From: Agapetus fuscipes
Lineage: Eukaryota > Arthropoda > Insecta > Trichoptera > Glossosomatidae
Direction: 5' to 3'
Assembly (NCBI GenBank): GCA_951799405.1
Contig: OX637332.1
Span: 17,179,001 to 17,243,000, forward strand
DNA length: 64,000 bases
In this document: positions 10,456 through 21,884 of the stretch, piece by piece
Position numbering within the stretch: the first letter of the stretch is position 1
Layout of the letters: each line of letters starts with the position of its first letter
The notes under the pieces: generated by a model
Told to the model about the DNA's origin: nothing
Database searches by the model: none
Seen by the model: the letters and a program-made list of their open reading frames with translations, nothing else
Position numbers and translations under genes: made by a program

Positions 10456-10499
10456 TATTATAGAAGTGAGCTGGTTTTACGGATATAGAATAGTTACTT

Positions 10500-10619
10500 A
10501 TGCCACTGCCTAGTAATGATAGTCTTTGTAACACGAGTGCTAGTTTGTGCCATGAGGCGCAGCCGAATGGCACAATAGACAGCACGAGTGTTACAAAGAC
10601 TAATTACGTACAGTGGCAT
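10500..10619. repeat. 120-base near-perfect palindrome (foldback element)
   Basis: Arms of about 53 bases (10500-10552 and 10567-10619) pair as an inverted repeat around a loop of about 14 bases. The outer ends are ATGCCACTG and CAGTGGCAT, and the inner ends are GTGCCAT and ATGGCAC. It lies between one RTE-LINE module and the truncated coding end of the next LINE copy, so it may be a miniature foldback transposon. Confidence 0.75.
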
Positions 10620-11160
10620 GGTATGAGCAAGGTATGGATGGACCAAATTTTCGAAATAGCGAGTGAATGGGATATCCAGAGTCATAATAAAAGGAGAGCA
10701 TGTATGAAAAAGGTTATGACTCTGGATGAAATGAAAGAAGTATGCAAGGACAGGAAGAAGTGGCGGCTAATCTACAATGCTGATTTGTAATGTTGGTTTA
10801 TTAGTTTGCTACATTTTTTGCATAATAAATTTTTGACTTTTTTTGTATAGATTTATTTTTAAGGTTTTGTTGTTTTTTTTGTAAACTTAAATGTTATTTA
10901 TTACTCGTATTCCTTGACTTATAGGTTGTTATGAGGCTGACCACCCATACTGTAAAAAATGGTTCACTTTGCCAATGTCACCCCTGTTTCAGGGAATGTC
11001 GGCAAGAGTTGCAGGGCTTATGTTCATTTGAGGTTTGGATTTTATTTGTAAGTACACAATCAGCATTTGTAAGCGCGAACTACACGTGTTTGTTTGTGGG
11101 CATACATCTGAGAGCTTTGAATGAATATATCCTTGCAACTTAGATTATAGATTATATTAT
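10620..11160 (+). mobile_element. RTE-like LINE copy, 5'-truncated
   Basis: The last 55 codons of the reverse transcriptase protein (GKVWMDQ-like start to KKWRLIYNADL, stop at 10788-10790) are followed by about 120 bases of 3' UTR, the complete 3' module (10911-11150) and an AGATTATA tail. This copy, like the one at 61522, proves that the 240-base module is the 3' end of the LINE. Confidence 0.85.
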
Positions 11161-11639
11161 AGATGGGTATAGACAAAGTTGGCGAACCAAAGAATTATGA
11201 ACGGAATATAATTGAAGTTAATATTTACAATTATTGCAGATAGTAGAAGTGAAAATCAATGTTATATTTATTTTCTCGTTAGGAAAAATGTATGATTACT
11301 TGAATAGGTACACAATAACTTCTAAGGGTTTTTTACCTCTATGAAATCATACATTTGCACAACCGCGCATGTACCTACTAAAATTCTCATTGCGCATGCG
11401 CATATTCTCATTTCAACACGGTTACCGGTTGCGTAATGTAACATTACGCAACGGGTGTAGAAATGTATGTCATTGTGATTGCGTTAGCCGTTTTGTAATT
11501 AGTAAATTACCAAATGGGAGTAGAAAAAATGTGTTTGAAAAATGTAAGCTACCTAAGACAACACTGTCGTAAAAAATGTATGTTGAGTATGGTCTTATTG
11601 AAAAACCTTATAAACATCCTATATTTATTATTTCTTTCT
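11161..11639. other. stretch without recognised features
   Basis: It contains a local repeat of GTAACATTACGCAACGGGTGT-like sequence near 11435-11460 and short chance frames only. No similarity to the repeat families of the window was seen. Confidence 0.35.
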
Positions 11640-11935
11640 AATCTTGTCCCTCATTGCTGAGGGTTGTGATCCGTGTGGAAGCAACCACTCTTCTTCAGTT
11701 CTCTTTTGACTGCCCTGCCCGCAGCGCTAGAACCACCGAGGTGCCTGCTGCTGTCTTCACTTGATCGGTCCATTGTGAAGGGGTTCTTACTCTTCCTCTT
11801 TAAACCTCCAAGCCACATAACACAACAAGTCGTTCCAGGCTATCCAGATTGTCACGGACAACGTGTCCAAAGAACTGAAGAATACAGCGTGTACATTTCG
11901 TCCCGCCAGTGCTTGTTTAGCTCATCTACCTTTTG
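11640..11935 (-). pseudogene. second RTE-type LINE, C-terminal remnant
   Basis: The minus strand, read through two small frame breaks, gives LQFFGHVVRD, LERLVV, TPSQWTDQVKTAAGT and a final TTLSNEGQD-like end. This matches the end of a common insect RTE reverse transcriptase (FFGHV, then SLERLVV, then RSPMRWTDQ). The protein is distinct from the family at 61522. Stop codons and indels make it a fossil. Confidence 0.65.
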
Positions 11936-11944
11936 ATTCAAAGA

Positions 11945-12130
11945 TGACCCTTCAATGAAATTGTCTTAAGCATCGCATTCTACACAATTTGAGCTAAGAA
12001 AACAACGTAAATTACGATAATGTGAGAGTAGTTTTCCATATTTTTAAAATCAATTTCCAGTTTTCATAAGACAAATTGGCGTAGTACACATACAAAAATC
12101 GCTCATGAAAAATTATTTCTGATGGACATA
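11945..12130 (+). repeat. degraded copy of the 40571-40829 inverted-repeat element
   Basis: It shares with 40640-40795 the ordered blocks ATTCTACACAAT, GAGCTAAGAAAA, GATAATGTGAGAGT, TTTTCATAAGACA and GTACACATRCAAA. The terminal inverted repeats of the other copy are not recognisable here. Confidence 0.6.
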
Positions 12131-14859
12131 ATATGTATAATACAACCAAGCACTTAATGCCAGAAATCACCAACACAACAATTTGATGCTGTGTTTCCTT
12201 CTATAAATAAGGATTTCTGAATCAGAATCGGTAAATTTTAATTTTTATTTTTTAGGAAAGTTTTGAAAGGCAAAGTGGATAGTACAGACCTAGATTTTGA
12301 TTGGATTCTTTGGTGGCAACCTGCGATAACCATATGCTCCACTAGAATGCGGACACGAGAAAAGCAATCCGAGTATAAACCCTTAAATTATGTAGAAAAA
12401 TATTGGGAAACCAAGACGTTCACAAGATCTGCCATTGTATTTTCCATGTATTTTTATGTTAACGCGACGATTGAGTGCTTACGCAATGTTTTATACTCGA
12501 GGTGCGGAATAAGTTTCTGTAATGTAACCGGTGCGGTGGTGTAGCCGTTAAAATGAATGCGGGTCTGTTGGTCGTACATTTGTAAAAATACTGTGAAACT
12601 CTCGAGGGTCGTAAGTGGTTCGTGGCATATTAGAACTACACACTATAATACAGTAAAGCCTTTGAAGGAACATGCGCATGTTTATATATGTAGGGTAAAG
12701 TGGACGCAAGTGCATAGGATACCGTAAATGCACTGTATACTTTGATGCGTTTTAAGGGTTTAAAAGGTTGTACCTTTAAATATACAATAAAAATAAACTC
12801 TTGCTTTAAAAATACCAATTTGAAAAATGAAAACAAAAATCTTAGATGTATTCTATACACAAGCAATAAATTATTCAGAGTATTCGATGGTCAAAGATCG
12901 TAAGACTCAAAGGTCTTTGTTTGAACTTATAAGTCAAGACCAGACAATATTGTCACTGAAATAACTTTTACAGAATCTCTTTTCTTCAGCTGATGATGAA
13001 CCTCGGGCATTTCGAAGTAAAAATACTGACAATCCTGTTAAGGTAAGATTGACAAGATAAGGCATTGTTGTTTGGTTTAAAAAGGCACAACATTACTACT
13101 TTAGGCTGCATAAGTATAAGGAAAAAAAAAATCATGATCTTTTACCGATCCCTTATCCCCGATTTTTCGAAGTTAAAGCAGGCTTAAATGAAGAATATTA
13201 AAAAGTTACCCACATAAATACGATTTATCGAATACGTGAACAGCGTCACACTAAATTTTAGTTAACAAAAAATGAACCCGAACTTTGTTTTATCTGTAAG
13301 TTTGTTATTTTTTTTGAAGTATTTGTTTTAAATACAAAAGTCAAATTTTATTTTCCCAACGCGACTGACAATGTAGATATTTTGTACTGTGCGGCAGTCA
13401 CCTCTAGGCAGATTTTTTAAGTCCTCACCCGATCCACCGCTGCTCGACTGACAAACAAAGGACAAATAAAGGAAGAATATGATGACGACATTTCCACTCA
13501 GTTTTTTACAGTATTTTTTTGAACGTACCGCAAAAAATAGTTGAAGAATACAAGTGTTTTTTTTGTGCACTGAAAAACCTTATGAACCACGAGATTTGTG
13601 AAAGTTTGTTGTTGATTTTTTAATATTTTAATAAACTTGTTAAAACTCATTCAATTCACAAATATTTTTTGCCTAATTTAGAGAAAATTTCATTCGAAGT
13701 AACTAACTGAGGTCTCGAGCCCACAATACCTTTGTAAAGGAAACCTTGCGTGAAATTGCTTTGAATTGTTCAGCTATACGAGTGATTCAAGAAACTCTTT
13801 TAATTTTCTAAAGGAATTTCATATTCATAATTTGTCTCAGCTGGTCATCATCATCTTAAGTAATGAATCAGAAGTGATATCCATGAGTTGCTTCAAATCC
13901 TGAAACTACGAAGTTCTGGAATAGTCTTCCCAAGATGTTTCCTTCAAAAATATGCTATGGGTTGTCAAGAGTCTTATTTAAAAATCTCTAGATTTATTTT
14001 AAGCTCATTGTGTTATTTCAATTCTTCAAAATCCACTTCTCAAATGGAAAAAAAACAAGGAAAGTCAGCAAAAATAAGAAATGAATCTACCAATGCTATC
14101 TAGTGGCATCTGTGTGTATCTAAAGCTCGGCAAAATTTGAAATGCAACAACAGTCGCTATTAAAGTTTATGGCTGTATTTCCGGTTCTTTGTGACAGGCA
14201 ATAACCATGAAAAATATTGGATTTCAATTTTATAATTTTGATTTACTCAAAATGTTCTTTAACTGACATTCCTTGTTCTTCCCTGTAGTCTTCAAAAGCT
14301 TCCAAGCGGTCCACAGTGCATTTTTATTTTTTAAGATTTAAATATAAATGTGTAATAAAAATATATACGTATATATTGCACATTGTACAACCTCATTTTG
14401 TTTTGTCGATAAGCTGGGTATAGTAATGAAAAAAAAGCAATTAAAAGTAACAGCCTAAAAAAGTTGTTTGAACAACTTGTGCTATGCTGCCATTTAAAAT
14501 ATCGGTCTCAGTGGTTGGAAACAAATGCCGGGGTTTGCGGGAACGCAATTTATGAATGTGAAATAATGTTACACCGTACAAGTGCATTGAAGTGTACCTA
14601 TTATAGTAAATGCTGTTCACGCGTGTTTATCACACGTAAAATAACCGCTTTTAAAACGTTTTGCACAGAAAAATAAAGTCATTTGTCATAAACATGATTG
14701 AAATATTTGTTACACCAGCAAACTTGTATTACAAAAATCTTTTGTATGTTCCATGTGTTTTTTTTAAGAATGAATTTTGACGAGCAAAAAAAGTAGAACT
14801 CAATATTTTTTACTTTAAAAAAAAAACAACAACAAAGTAGCTGTCCTTAGTCTGCAGAG
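12131..14859. other. AT-rich stretch without recognised genes
   Basis: Several open frames of 60-93 codons occur on both strands, but none shows a known motif, biased composition or neighbouring splice structure. Long A/T runs are common. No element of the families described here was seen. Confidence 0.4.
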
Positions 14860-15045
14860 ACCTGAAGCGCTATTCTTCTAAATTCCTCACACTTTGGATA
14901 TCCATACAAGTCTGGAATGCTAGCGCTTGCGAAAGAACTCCAAAGATAAAAAAAATCACAGTGCATCTTAATTTTTTGGACACAAATCGCCAGCTTGTCG
15001 CCTTAAGGCCGTAAGGAATTTAGCAGAATAGCGCATCTGAAATTG
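14860..15045. repeat. dispersed repeat, pair with 46400-46545
   Basis: The shared ordered blocks are CTATTCTTSTAAATTCCT, ACACTTTGGAT, CAATACAAGTC-like sequence, CGCTTG, and TCGCCTTAAG followed by GTAAGGAATTTAGCAGA. At 46400 the block follows an RTE-type coding remnant directly, so it may be the 3' UTR of that LINE. Confidence 0.55.
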
Positions 15046-15299
15046 ACTGAAATCAACAGAGAGCTAGTTGACCGCAAAGCATAGAAATAAGAAACTTGAT
15101 CAAGTGTATACGACAAAATGAGAGAAAGAAAGTGAAAGTTACATATTATGTTATAAAAGGTGTCCCGTAAAAACTGTGGACAAAATGAAATCATTAAATC
15201 GAGCTCATAATGAATAGTAAATTGTTTCAAAACAATATAAAAACAGAGTTGATTTTTCAGATTATACTTGATAGTTCAGACTAAGTTAAAACCAAAAAC

Positions 15300-15480
15300 G
15301 TTTATAATTATAAATATTTAAAAATATAAATGGTAAAACATTGTTTTAATTCACTTTATTTTATTTGTTTATGCTCGAATATTTTCGCCTAATGAGGCAT
15401 CTTCAAGAGCAGAATGGTTACCAAATGTTTTACCATTTATATTTTTAAATATTTATAAAAATGGACTTTCACTGTGTTAA
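15300..15480 (-). mobile_element. Penelope-like terminal repeat with hammerhead-like fold
   Basis: The block ATAAATATTTAAAAATATAA (from about 15312) is repeated in inverted orientation near 15433-15462, enclosing a central GC-richer segment. The whole matches the terminal repeats around the GIY-YIG fragment at 60705-61410. On the minus strand, 15411-15372 folds as a hammerhead but has U instead of C at the first core position (UUGAAGA). It is an isolated terminal repeat without coding sequence. Confidence 0.65.
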
Positions 15481-15574
15481 CAGATCAACACTAAAAAAAA
15501 AAAACGTTTATAATTGTTTATACAGAAAAGTGAAAATGAATAGCGTTACGAGGAAAGAAAATAATGTAGGCATT

Positions 15575-15682
15575 TAGTATCTGGGTTGTAAATTTGAATA
15601 CCCAGTTTGTAGTTTTCCATCCAGTTGGCAAATTACAGTATCCAGTAGGTAGATTACAGTATCCAGTAGGTAGGTAGGTTTT
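15575..15682. repeat. short degenerate tandem repeat, about 22-base unit
   Basis: The motif ATTACAGTATCCAGTAGGTAG occurs twice almost perfectly, with weaker CCAGTT-type copies on its left, ending in GTAGGTAGGTAGG. Confidence 0.6.
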
Positions 15683-16004
15683 ATAACGCGACTAGATTTA
15701 AAAAAAAAAATCCTATTGAAAATTCGAAAAGCGATAAAAAGTGTCGTATTTTTCGTAAGCCCCACTAGGCAGGGTTGCAGGGCGTAAATTGGATGACCGC
15801 AGAGTAGAGGCGCGGACCGACCAAGTCAACACGTGCGCTTGAAAGAGATTGCTTACTGTCCGGTTCAGGGTGTCAAAGTTGCCGCTGCAAAAGTTGAGCA
15901 GGGTCGTATAACACAACACGGCGTGCGGCTTAAGTGACGTACATTTGCCACGAAATATAATGAGATTTTCGCACCCATAACCTGTTGAACTATTTTGTCT
16001 TGAA

Positions 16005-16325
16005 CGTTACTAAGCTGCATATATGTAGCAAGTTTTCAACAGTCGCATATGGTGTGTGGAGCTCATGTATTCTAACAGTTAAGGGAGGCAAAATTACGCC
16101 ACCTACTTTATATGAAGTGGGGCTGTATCACCTTTTGAAGGGGCTGGTTTTCATTTCTTGGGAAGTTTTAGAGTAAGCCTTGCCGGAATTTTAATTTCGT
16201 TTTGAAATTAAAACTATTCAAAATTAACACCGAAAAGCAAATCATTTCTTGTTGACACTTGTTTAGGATCGAACTCTATCCTTCAGCATGGGCGTGCATC
16301 TCATACAGGCATGTGCGCCTAATAG
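16005..16325 (-). repeat. SINE A, diverged copy
   Basis: The body blocks are recognisable in reverse orientation: CTAAGCTGCATATATGTAGC, GGCAAAATTACGCCACC with TGAAGTGGGG, CCTTGCCGGAATTTTA and AACACCGAAAAGCAAATCA. A degraded head follows with a GGATCGAACTCT B-box-like motif. Confidence 0.6.
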
Positions 16326-16500
16326 GTAGGCAATATGGTAAAAAAACGCACATGAGCTTGATATTCAGATTTAAAATTAAAAATTTAAGTTCGATTGGAG
16401 CCATCGTTAGCACTTCAGTCAATTTCAAATGAGGTATTTAAAGGAATAGGAGAAAATATTTATTCAGAAATGGATTTGCCTATACCCTATGCACGCGCCT
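16326..16500. repeat. dispersed repeat, pair with 300-460
   Basis: It matches 300-460 over about 160 bases, ending in TATACCCTATGCACGC. It follows a SINE A head directly. Confidence 0.55.
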
Positions 16501-18158
16501 GTCCTTGAAAGTGAAGTGAAAGCAACTGAGTTGTTGACCAGACCAATTCTTGGATACTTTTGTTAAAAAAGTAAAGCTTATCAATAATTATTTTTAGGTA
16601 ATAGTATTGAATTTTATACTAGTGATATTTTTGTAGTTTTGTTGTGTTTCTTTCACTGGTTTCAGTACCAATCACTTCTGAGCCATTCCCAACGTGTATG
16701 ATGTAGTATCTGGCAATTTTTATAACATTTCATTGTATCGTAATTAATTTATTTCATACATAACAATCATAACCTTATGACGACCGTTCAGTCCCTTCCT
16801 GTATTATGTATTTTAAATATCATATTATGACCTTAGATATCAAATAATAAACTCAGCACAAATTTCATAGACAGAAAATTTTTGACGTCACATGTCTAAA
16901 TTGCAATGAAAACTGAAGAATAATTTATTGTTAATGGTTGCTAAGGATCTAACTCACATAGATGTATCCGTTATTATATCCAATGACCATTGACTAGACC
17001 AGGGTAATAATACTTGAAAGGAACAGTACTTTTCTTGTTGAATTTCGATGTAAGTCTTTTATACGCTGCGCTTTATGCGACTCGCTCCATTTTGTAGGAG
17101 AACTGTGAAACTCTGCAACTCTCTAATTCAGCGAGCGCGGGCCTGGCAAGTCGTAAAGTACTGAACGCCGAGTATAAAACATCGCGTTAACTTACCTCGA
17201 TATCTAAAAAATGTATACACATTTAATCACTCTCTAGGAGTGCCATCGTTTAATCCATACATTTTCGATTAACGCAAAGGAGGTGCGATTCAAGGTACCG
17301 GGCCAGTCCCGTAAAGGTGCCGAGTGATTCACTCGTAAGTTGTTTATTTAAACGGTGATTGATGTGACTCTCACCCTTACTCGAAAGTGCTAAAAAAGAC
17401 GATCATCTGACCTGATAAACGTAATTTTTCGTTTAAATTCAATTCAGCTGAATGGCCGCTGCTGCTTAAGGCTTCAACTACGAGAGGATTTTTTTTAGTT
17501 GTGTGTCCCAGTGGTGAATTTCCACTCCTGAAAGGCCAATAAAGGCAAGAATAGATGAAAGTGAATTGTAATGGAAATGTATGACCTGAAATTGAGGATT
17601 TTTTTTTTAAAAAAGCAAAAAAACAGTAAGCTAGTATAATCTTAACAAAAAAACTTGAATATCATTTTAAATAATTTTCACACTTATAAAATATACTTGA
17701 ATTGATTGCCAATTTCCTTTTCTAATTTAATTTATCCACAGAAAAATTTTCAAGCGCTTCAAGCTCGATGGTTAGATACCAGTTTTTTTATTTTTTTTTG
17801 TATACCTAGGCACCTCTTTGAATATACCCCTATTTTCTTGTTATTCTGTTTGTCTTAGTACATTTAAAAATAAAATAATCTTTTAATTTCTTTAATAAGT
17901 GGAAAAACTTTAAGAGGCTTCTGTCACCTTAAAGACAAAAAAAAATAATACACCGAAAACATTTTATTTTGCACCTATATTGATAATAAATTGATTCAAA
18001 AGACGTTATCATTTTCTAAGCATCCTTCTTTTTCCTTGGAAAGTTTATCCAAGCCACATCCTTTTATGTTTATTTGATCATCAAATGCATTTGCAAGATC
18101 CGATATTCTTACGTACAAAGGTGACTGAAGGAAGCCTTTCAATCAGATTGAGATCAAG
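16501..18158. other. stretch without recognised genes
   Basis: The part at 17080-17480 is less AT-rich and holds a GTACCGGGCCAGTCCCG inverted block, but no cloverleaf or open frame that I recognise. The remainder is AT-rich. Confidence 0.35.
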
Positions 18159-18159
18159 G

Positions 18160-18357
18160 ACCATTCATGAAAATTGAAATGGTGTATCGAGATGTACGTA
18201 GGAAATATTTTGTAGGAGTAAATAAAATATCAATAGAAAAATATGCAAGGTTAAGTTACATAAAAGTAAATGGTGTGATAGAATTGACGATAATTTCAGA
18301 TAAGCGATGTATGTATGTACGTACGTACGTTTACTATAATAATATTAAAGTTTATTG
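18160..18357. repeat. 198-base duplicated segment, copy 1
   Basis: It matches 19480-19678 across its whole length. Shared blocks include AATGGTGTAT, GTGTGATAGAATTGACGATA, ATTTCAGATAAGCGAT and CTATAATAATATTA, with a GTAC/GTAT microsatellite near 18305-18330. An RTE-LINE module begins directly after it. Confidence 0.8.
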
Positions 18358-18358
18358 A

Positions 18359-18580
18359 TTCCTTGACATTGTAAAAAATGGTTCACTTTGCCAATGTCAC
18401 CCCTGTGTCAGGGAAGGTCGGCAAAACTTGCATGGTTTATGTTTATTTGAAGTTCGGATTTAATTTGTAAGTATACACATTCAGCATTTGTATGCGTGAA
18501 CTACACGTGTTTTTTGTGGGCATGCATTTGACATGAGCTTTAAATGTTAATCTATTTTTGCAACTTAGATTATAAATAAT
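18359..18580 (+). repeat. RTE-LINE 3' module with 5' deletion
   Basis: It starts ATTCCTTGACA and jumps directly to TTGTAAAAAATGGTTCACTT, so about 30 bases of the usual front are lost. The remainder, through GTGGGCATGCATTTGA and CAACTTAGATTATA, is complete. Confidence 0.8.
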
Positions 18581-18667
18581 AGATATTGATATATGGGATT
18601 GAATCATATAGATATAGTATGGATTTATGAGAAATGTCCGCATTTAATGACGAAAAATGTAAAATAT

Positions 18668-18880
18668 AAGTTGCAAAAAGTTATCGTTGAAGATTCACAA
18701 TAAATGTTCGCATACAATCAAACACGTGAAGTTCACACTTATAGAAGCTGCATACACACTTATATATAAGAAGTTTAACATTAAATAAACTTTGACTTTT
18801 AGCGCTTCTTGAAAAATGAGGTGACATTAGCAAAAGTGAATATATTTTATAGAGTGAGTAGCCAGCATCACTCGTCACTG
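18668..18880 (-). repeat. RTE-LINE 3' module, decayed
   Basis: In reverse orientation the order of blocks is kept (GTTGCAAAAAG, CAAACACGTGAAGTTCAC, GAGGTGACATTAGCAAAAGTG, GTAGCCAGCATCAC) with many substitutions. Confidence 0.55.
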
Positions 18881-19182
18881 AGTGTTTGAAAGAAATATCA
18901 CAGTACTGCCTCAAAAACATGCACAGCAACATGCCGTTCTTTTTACACTGTCAGTATTTGCCTGATGAAAAATACGCAAATTAATTTAAATGCAAATATC
19001 CACTGTTGAGGGGTGAGTAGAAGGCCAGCCATTACTTTATTTTAACAAACTGGTGATGAGTTGTTTTGAAACACGTTGGGGGGCATCTGCCACTTGCTTT
19101 GACTTAGTTTGCCTTTGAGTTCTGTCCCACACTTCTATATAAGATGGAGATACAAAAAAGGTTTCTTCGGGTCTAATCTAAT

Positions 19183-19474
19183 CTCTAATCTAAGTTGCAA
19201 ATACATGTACAATGAAAGATTCGCATAATATGCATTTTCACAAGCAGACACGTATAAGTTCGCGCTTAAACAAGCTGCATGTGGACCTACAATATAAAAA
19301 CCCGAATCTCAAATGATTACTAATTATATTCTGATATCACAGGGCAATAATGAAATAATTTTATTGTTACATACACCCTGCAACTCCTGCCGACCTTTCC
19401 TGAAACAGGGGTGACATTGGCAAGGTGAACCAATTTCTACAGCATATGTGGTCGCATACCAACCTATGAGTCAA
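19183..19474 (-). repeat. RTE-LINE 3' module carrying a 52-base insert
   Basis: This is a complete reverse module. It is interrupted between CAAATGA (ending 19316) and ACATACACCCTGC (starting 19369) by 52 bases that recur alone at 20833-20882. An ATCTAATCTCTAATCTAAG tail lies on the left. Confidence 0.8.
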
Positions 19475-19479
19475 GGAAC

Positions 19480-19678
19480 AATTCATAGAAAATTTAAATG
19501 GTGTATTGAGATATACGTAGGCATTTTTTTCTGGGAGTAAAAATAAATATCAATAGTAAAATATGTAAGGATAAGTTACATATGTAAAAGTAACTGGTGT
19601 GATAGAATTGACGATAATTTCAGATAAGCGATATATGTATGTATGTACGTGTACTATAATAATATTACAGTTTATTGG
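19480..19678. repeat. 198-base duplicated segment, copy 2
   Basis: Second copy of 18160-18357, with scattered differences and small indels. It directly follows the 5' boundary of a reverse RTE-LINE module. Confidence 0.8.
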
Positions 19679-19839
19679 TAATGATACTTCGGGTGAGAAA
19701 TGAAATAAATTATCAGTAAAAAAGGAATGTTAAATGAATTGATATGGTGACTTTACACTTTATAGACTTTTTTTAATATTGTAGATTTTGTTACTTTATA
19801 AGTAGATTAGAAGTGTATGTGTGAGATAAGATTTAATAT

Positions 19840-19975
19840 TCAAAGTCGCAAGGATAGAAACACATTTAAGATTCACACTTTGTGCACGCTTGCACAAGCA
19901 AACACGGGTAAAATGTCGCTGTGAATGCTGAATGGGAGCTTACATAGGGAATCAGAAACGTCAAATGATAATATA
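19840..19975 (-). repeat. RTE-LINE 3' module fragment, decayed
   Basis: It keeps AAGTCGCAAGGATA, ACAAGCAAACACGGGTA and AATGCTGAATG in module order on the minus strand. The front half is missing. Confidence 0.5.
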
Positions 19976-20102
19976 CTAATGATAATTATTATACTGTGTT
20001 AATTTAATAGTTTTTACCTGAAAAAGCAAAAATGAAGTATTCTTCTACAATATTAGTGGCAGGTATAATATTCAGTAATTAATCAAGGAAAAATAAGGAT
20101 CT

Positions 20103-20505
20103 ATAATAAATCTATAATTTAAGTTGCAGAGATATATTAACATTTAAGACTCTCAAATGCATGCCCACAAATAAACACGTGTAGTTCACGCTTACAAATG
20201 CTGAATGTGTACTTATTAATAAAATACAAACCTCAAATGAACATAAACCCTAAAACTTTTGCTGACCTTCCCTGAAACAGAGGTGACATTGGCAAAGTGA
20301 AGAGTTTACAGTATGGGTGGTCAGTCTTATGCCAACCTATAAGTCAAGGAATACAAATAATAAATAACATTTAAGTATATAAAAAACAACTTCAAAATAA
20401 ATCTATACAAAAAAGTCAATAATTTCCTATACAAACAATGTAACATAAATTAATGAGCCAACATTACAAGTCAACATTTCAGATTAGCTGCCACTTCTTC
20501 CTGTG
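20103..20505 (-). mobile_element. RTE-like LINE 3' end, 5'-truncated
   Basis: The module (20103-20345) is continuous with the LINE 3' UTR and the last codons of the coding region (AGATTAGCTGCCACTTCTTC, complement of the KKWRL region, near 20480-20500). It is the same structure as 61522-61960 but truncated about 60 bases into the coding end. Confidence 0.8.
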
Positions 20506-20899
20506 ATGATATTACAAATTATAATTTGTCGTAATAGTTCAAAAGAAACATAAGTTTGCGCCTTTGACAAGTACAGAAAAGTGATTCAATTGGTAAATGA
20601 CAAAACAATCCATTTCTCTCTCACTTTCTAAAGTAAAATAAATAAACCCGTTCAAGAAACAAGCTTTGTCCTCCGGATGGGAAAACTCCATCAAAGAAGA
20701 GAAAACAAGTAAACCATTAGCAACATAGCGTTGCACCAGAGTTGGTACAAAATATATAAAGAAAAGAAAGAGGGAAGCCGATCGTTCAGTTGAATATCGC
20801 TATTCCTTATTACAACCAGTGAAAAAGTTTTATTAATTATATTCTGATATCAAAGGGCAATAATGAGATAATTTTATTGTTTACTCAGATTTCACAAGA
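20506..20899. other. stretch with a 52-base repeat at 20833-20882
   Basis: It contains the second copy of the 52-base block found inserted in the module at 19317-19368, starting TTAATTATATTCTGATAT and ending in ATTTTATTGTTTAC. Otherwise no feature was recognised. Confidence 0.5.
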
Positions 20900-21065
20900 A
20901 ATGAGTACCAATCCCCTCAGGAGCTGGGAAAGCCCCACTTCAACTGAATTTGTTGGCGTAAGGCCAGTGCCCTTACCTGTAAAAATAAATAGGTTTCACT
21001 CCCCACATGCAAAACACGCGGCAAAAATTTACACTATATATGTAGTTTAGTTTGGTTTTTATTTG
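20900..21065 (+). repeat. SINE A, 3' half
   Basis: It runs from TTCACAAGAAATGAGTACCA through the CCCACTTCAACTGAA palindrome block and GTAAAAATAAATAGGTTTC to ACACTATATATGTAGTTTAG. The head is missing. Confidence 0.75.
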
Positions 21066-21884
21066 CGCTGCGTTATTGAAAGCACTGATTTAAATTATTT
21101 GCGCTTTCTACATTGGAGAATAGAAATAACCTTTAAATAGTTTTTTGTTCCCCCCTATCAATACTAACTTATTAAGGAATTGCTTTAAAAAAACATGATA
21201 CAAAGTGGAGTAACATCATATTGTTATTTCCATAGATTTAAAAAAATATGTTTGAGTTTGTTTTGGCTTGTCAATGGCTGTGAAGGTATTTAAAAAAAGC
21301 TTCTTTACCCAATAAACATCAAATTAAAACCTATAAATGTGAAAATACCAGGAAAATTATAAACTGACCAAATTGCGTATTTAAACCTTAAAATCCAACT
21401 TACAATGATGTATATTATGTTATGAAACATTCACTTTCGAAAATATTTTTTAATTCCAAGTAATTTTTCAAAAGACAAACGTAATTGAGATAGGAAGGAA
21501 TTGTTTTTTTTTTACCATTGCGCTTATACTTCAGGGGAAATTGGTGAGAATTGCAATGCTCAGGTTCCATTAAGGCTTACGTATATTTATTCGATAACAA
21601 TTCAGCATGTGAAAACAAGAACGTAGACGTGATAATGTAGGTACATGTGCACATGTGTGAATCTAAAATTTAAAAACTCAACGTTGCTTACGTGGCAGAC
21701 TATAGAGAGAAAAATAGTCGGTCCTTTTGATTGCAGGCGGTAAAATGACTAAATAATATTGAATTTACGTAGGTTTAGCGTGAATTGTGGACTTAATACA
21801 ATCGCAACGAAACTGCACATAAGATAACGTGGCACTTCTCACTGTGTTGTCACCAAGGGGTTGCGTTCGGCGTGTGCAACCAAT
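21066..21884. other. AT-rich stretch without recognised features
   Basis: Only chance frames and homopolymer runs are seen. No repeat family of the window is present. Confidence 0.4.
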
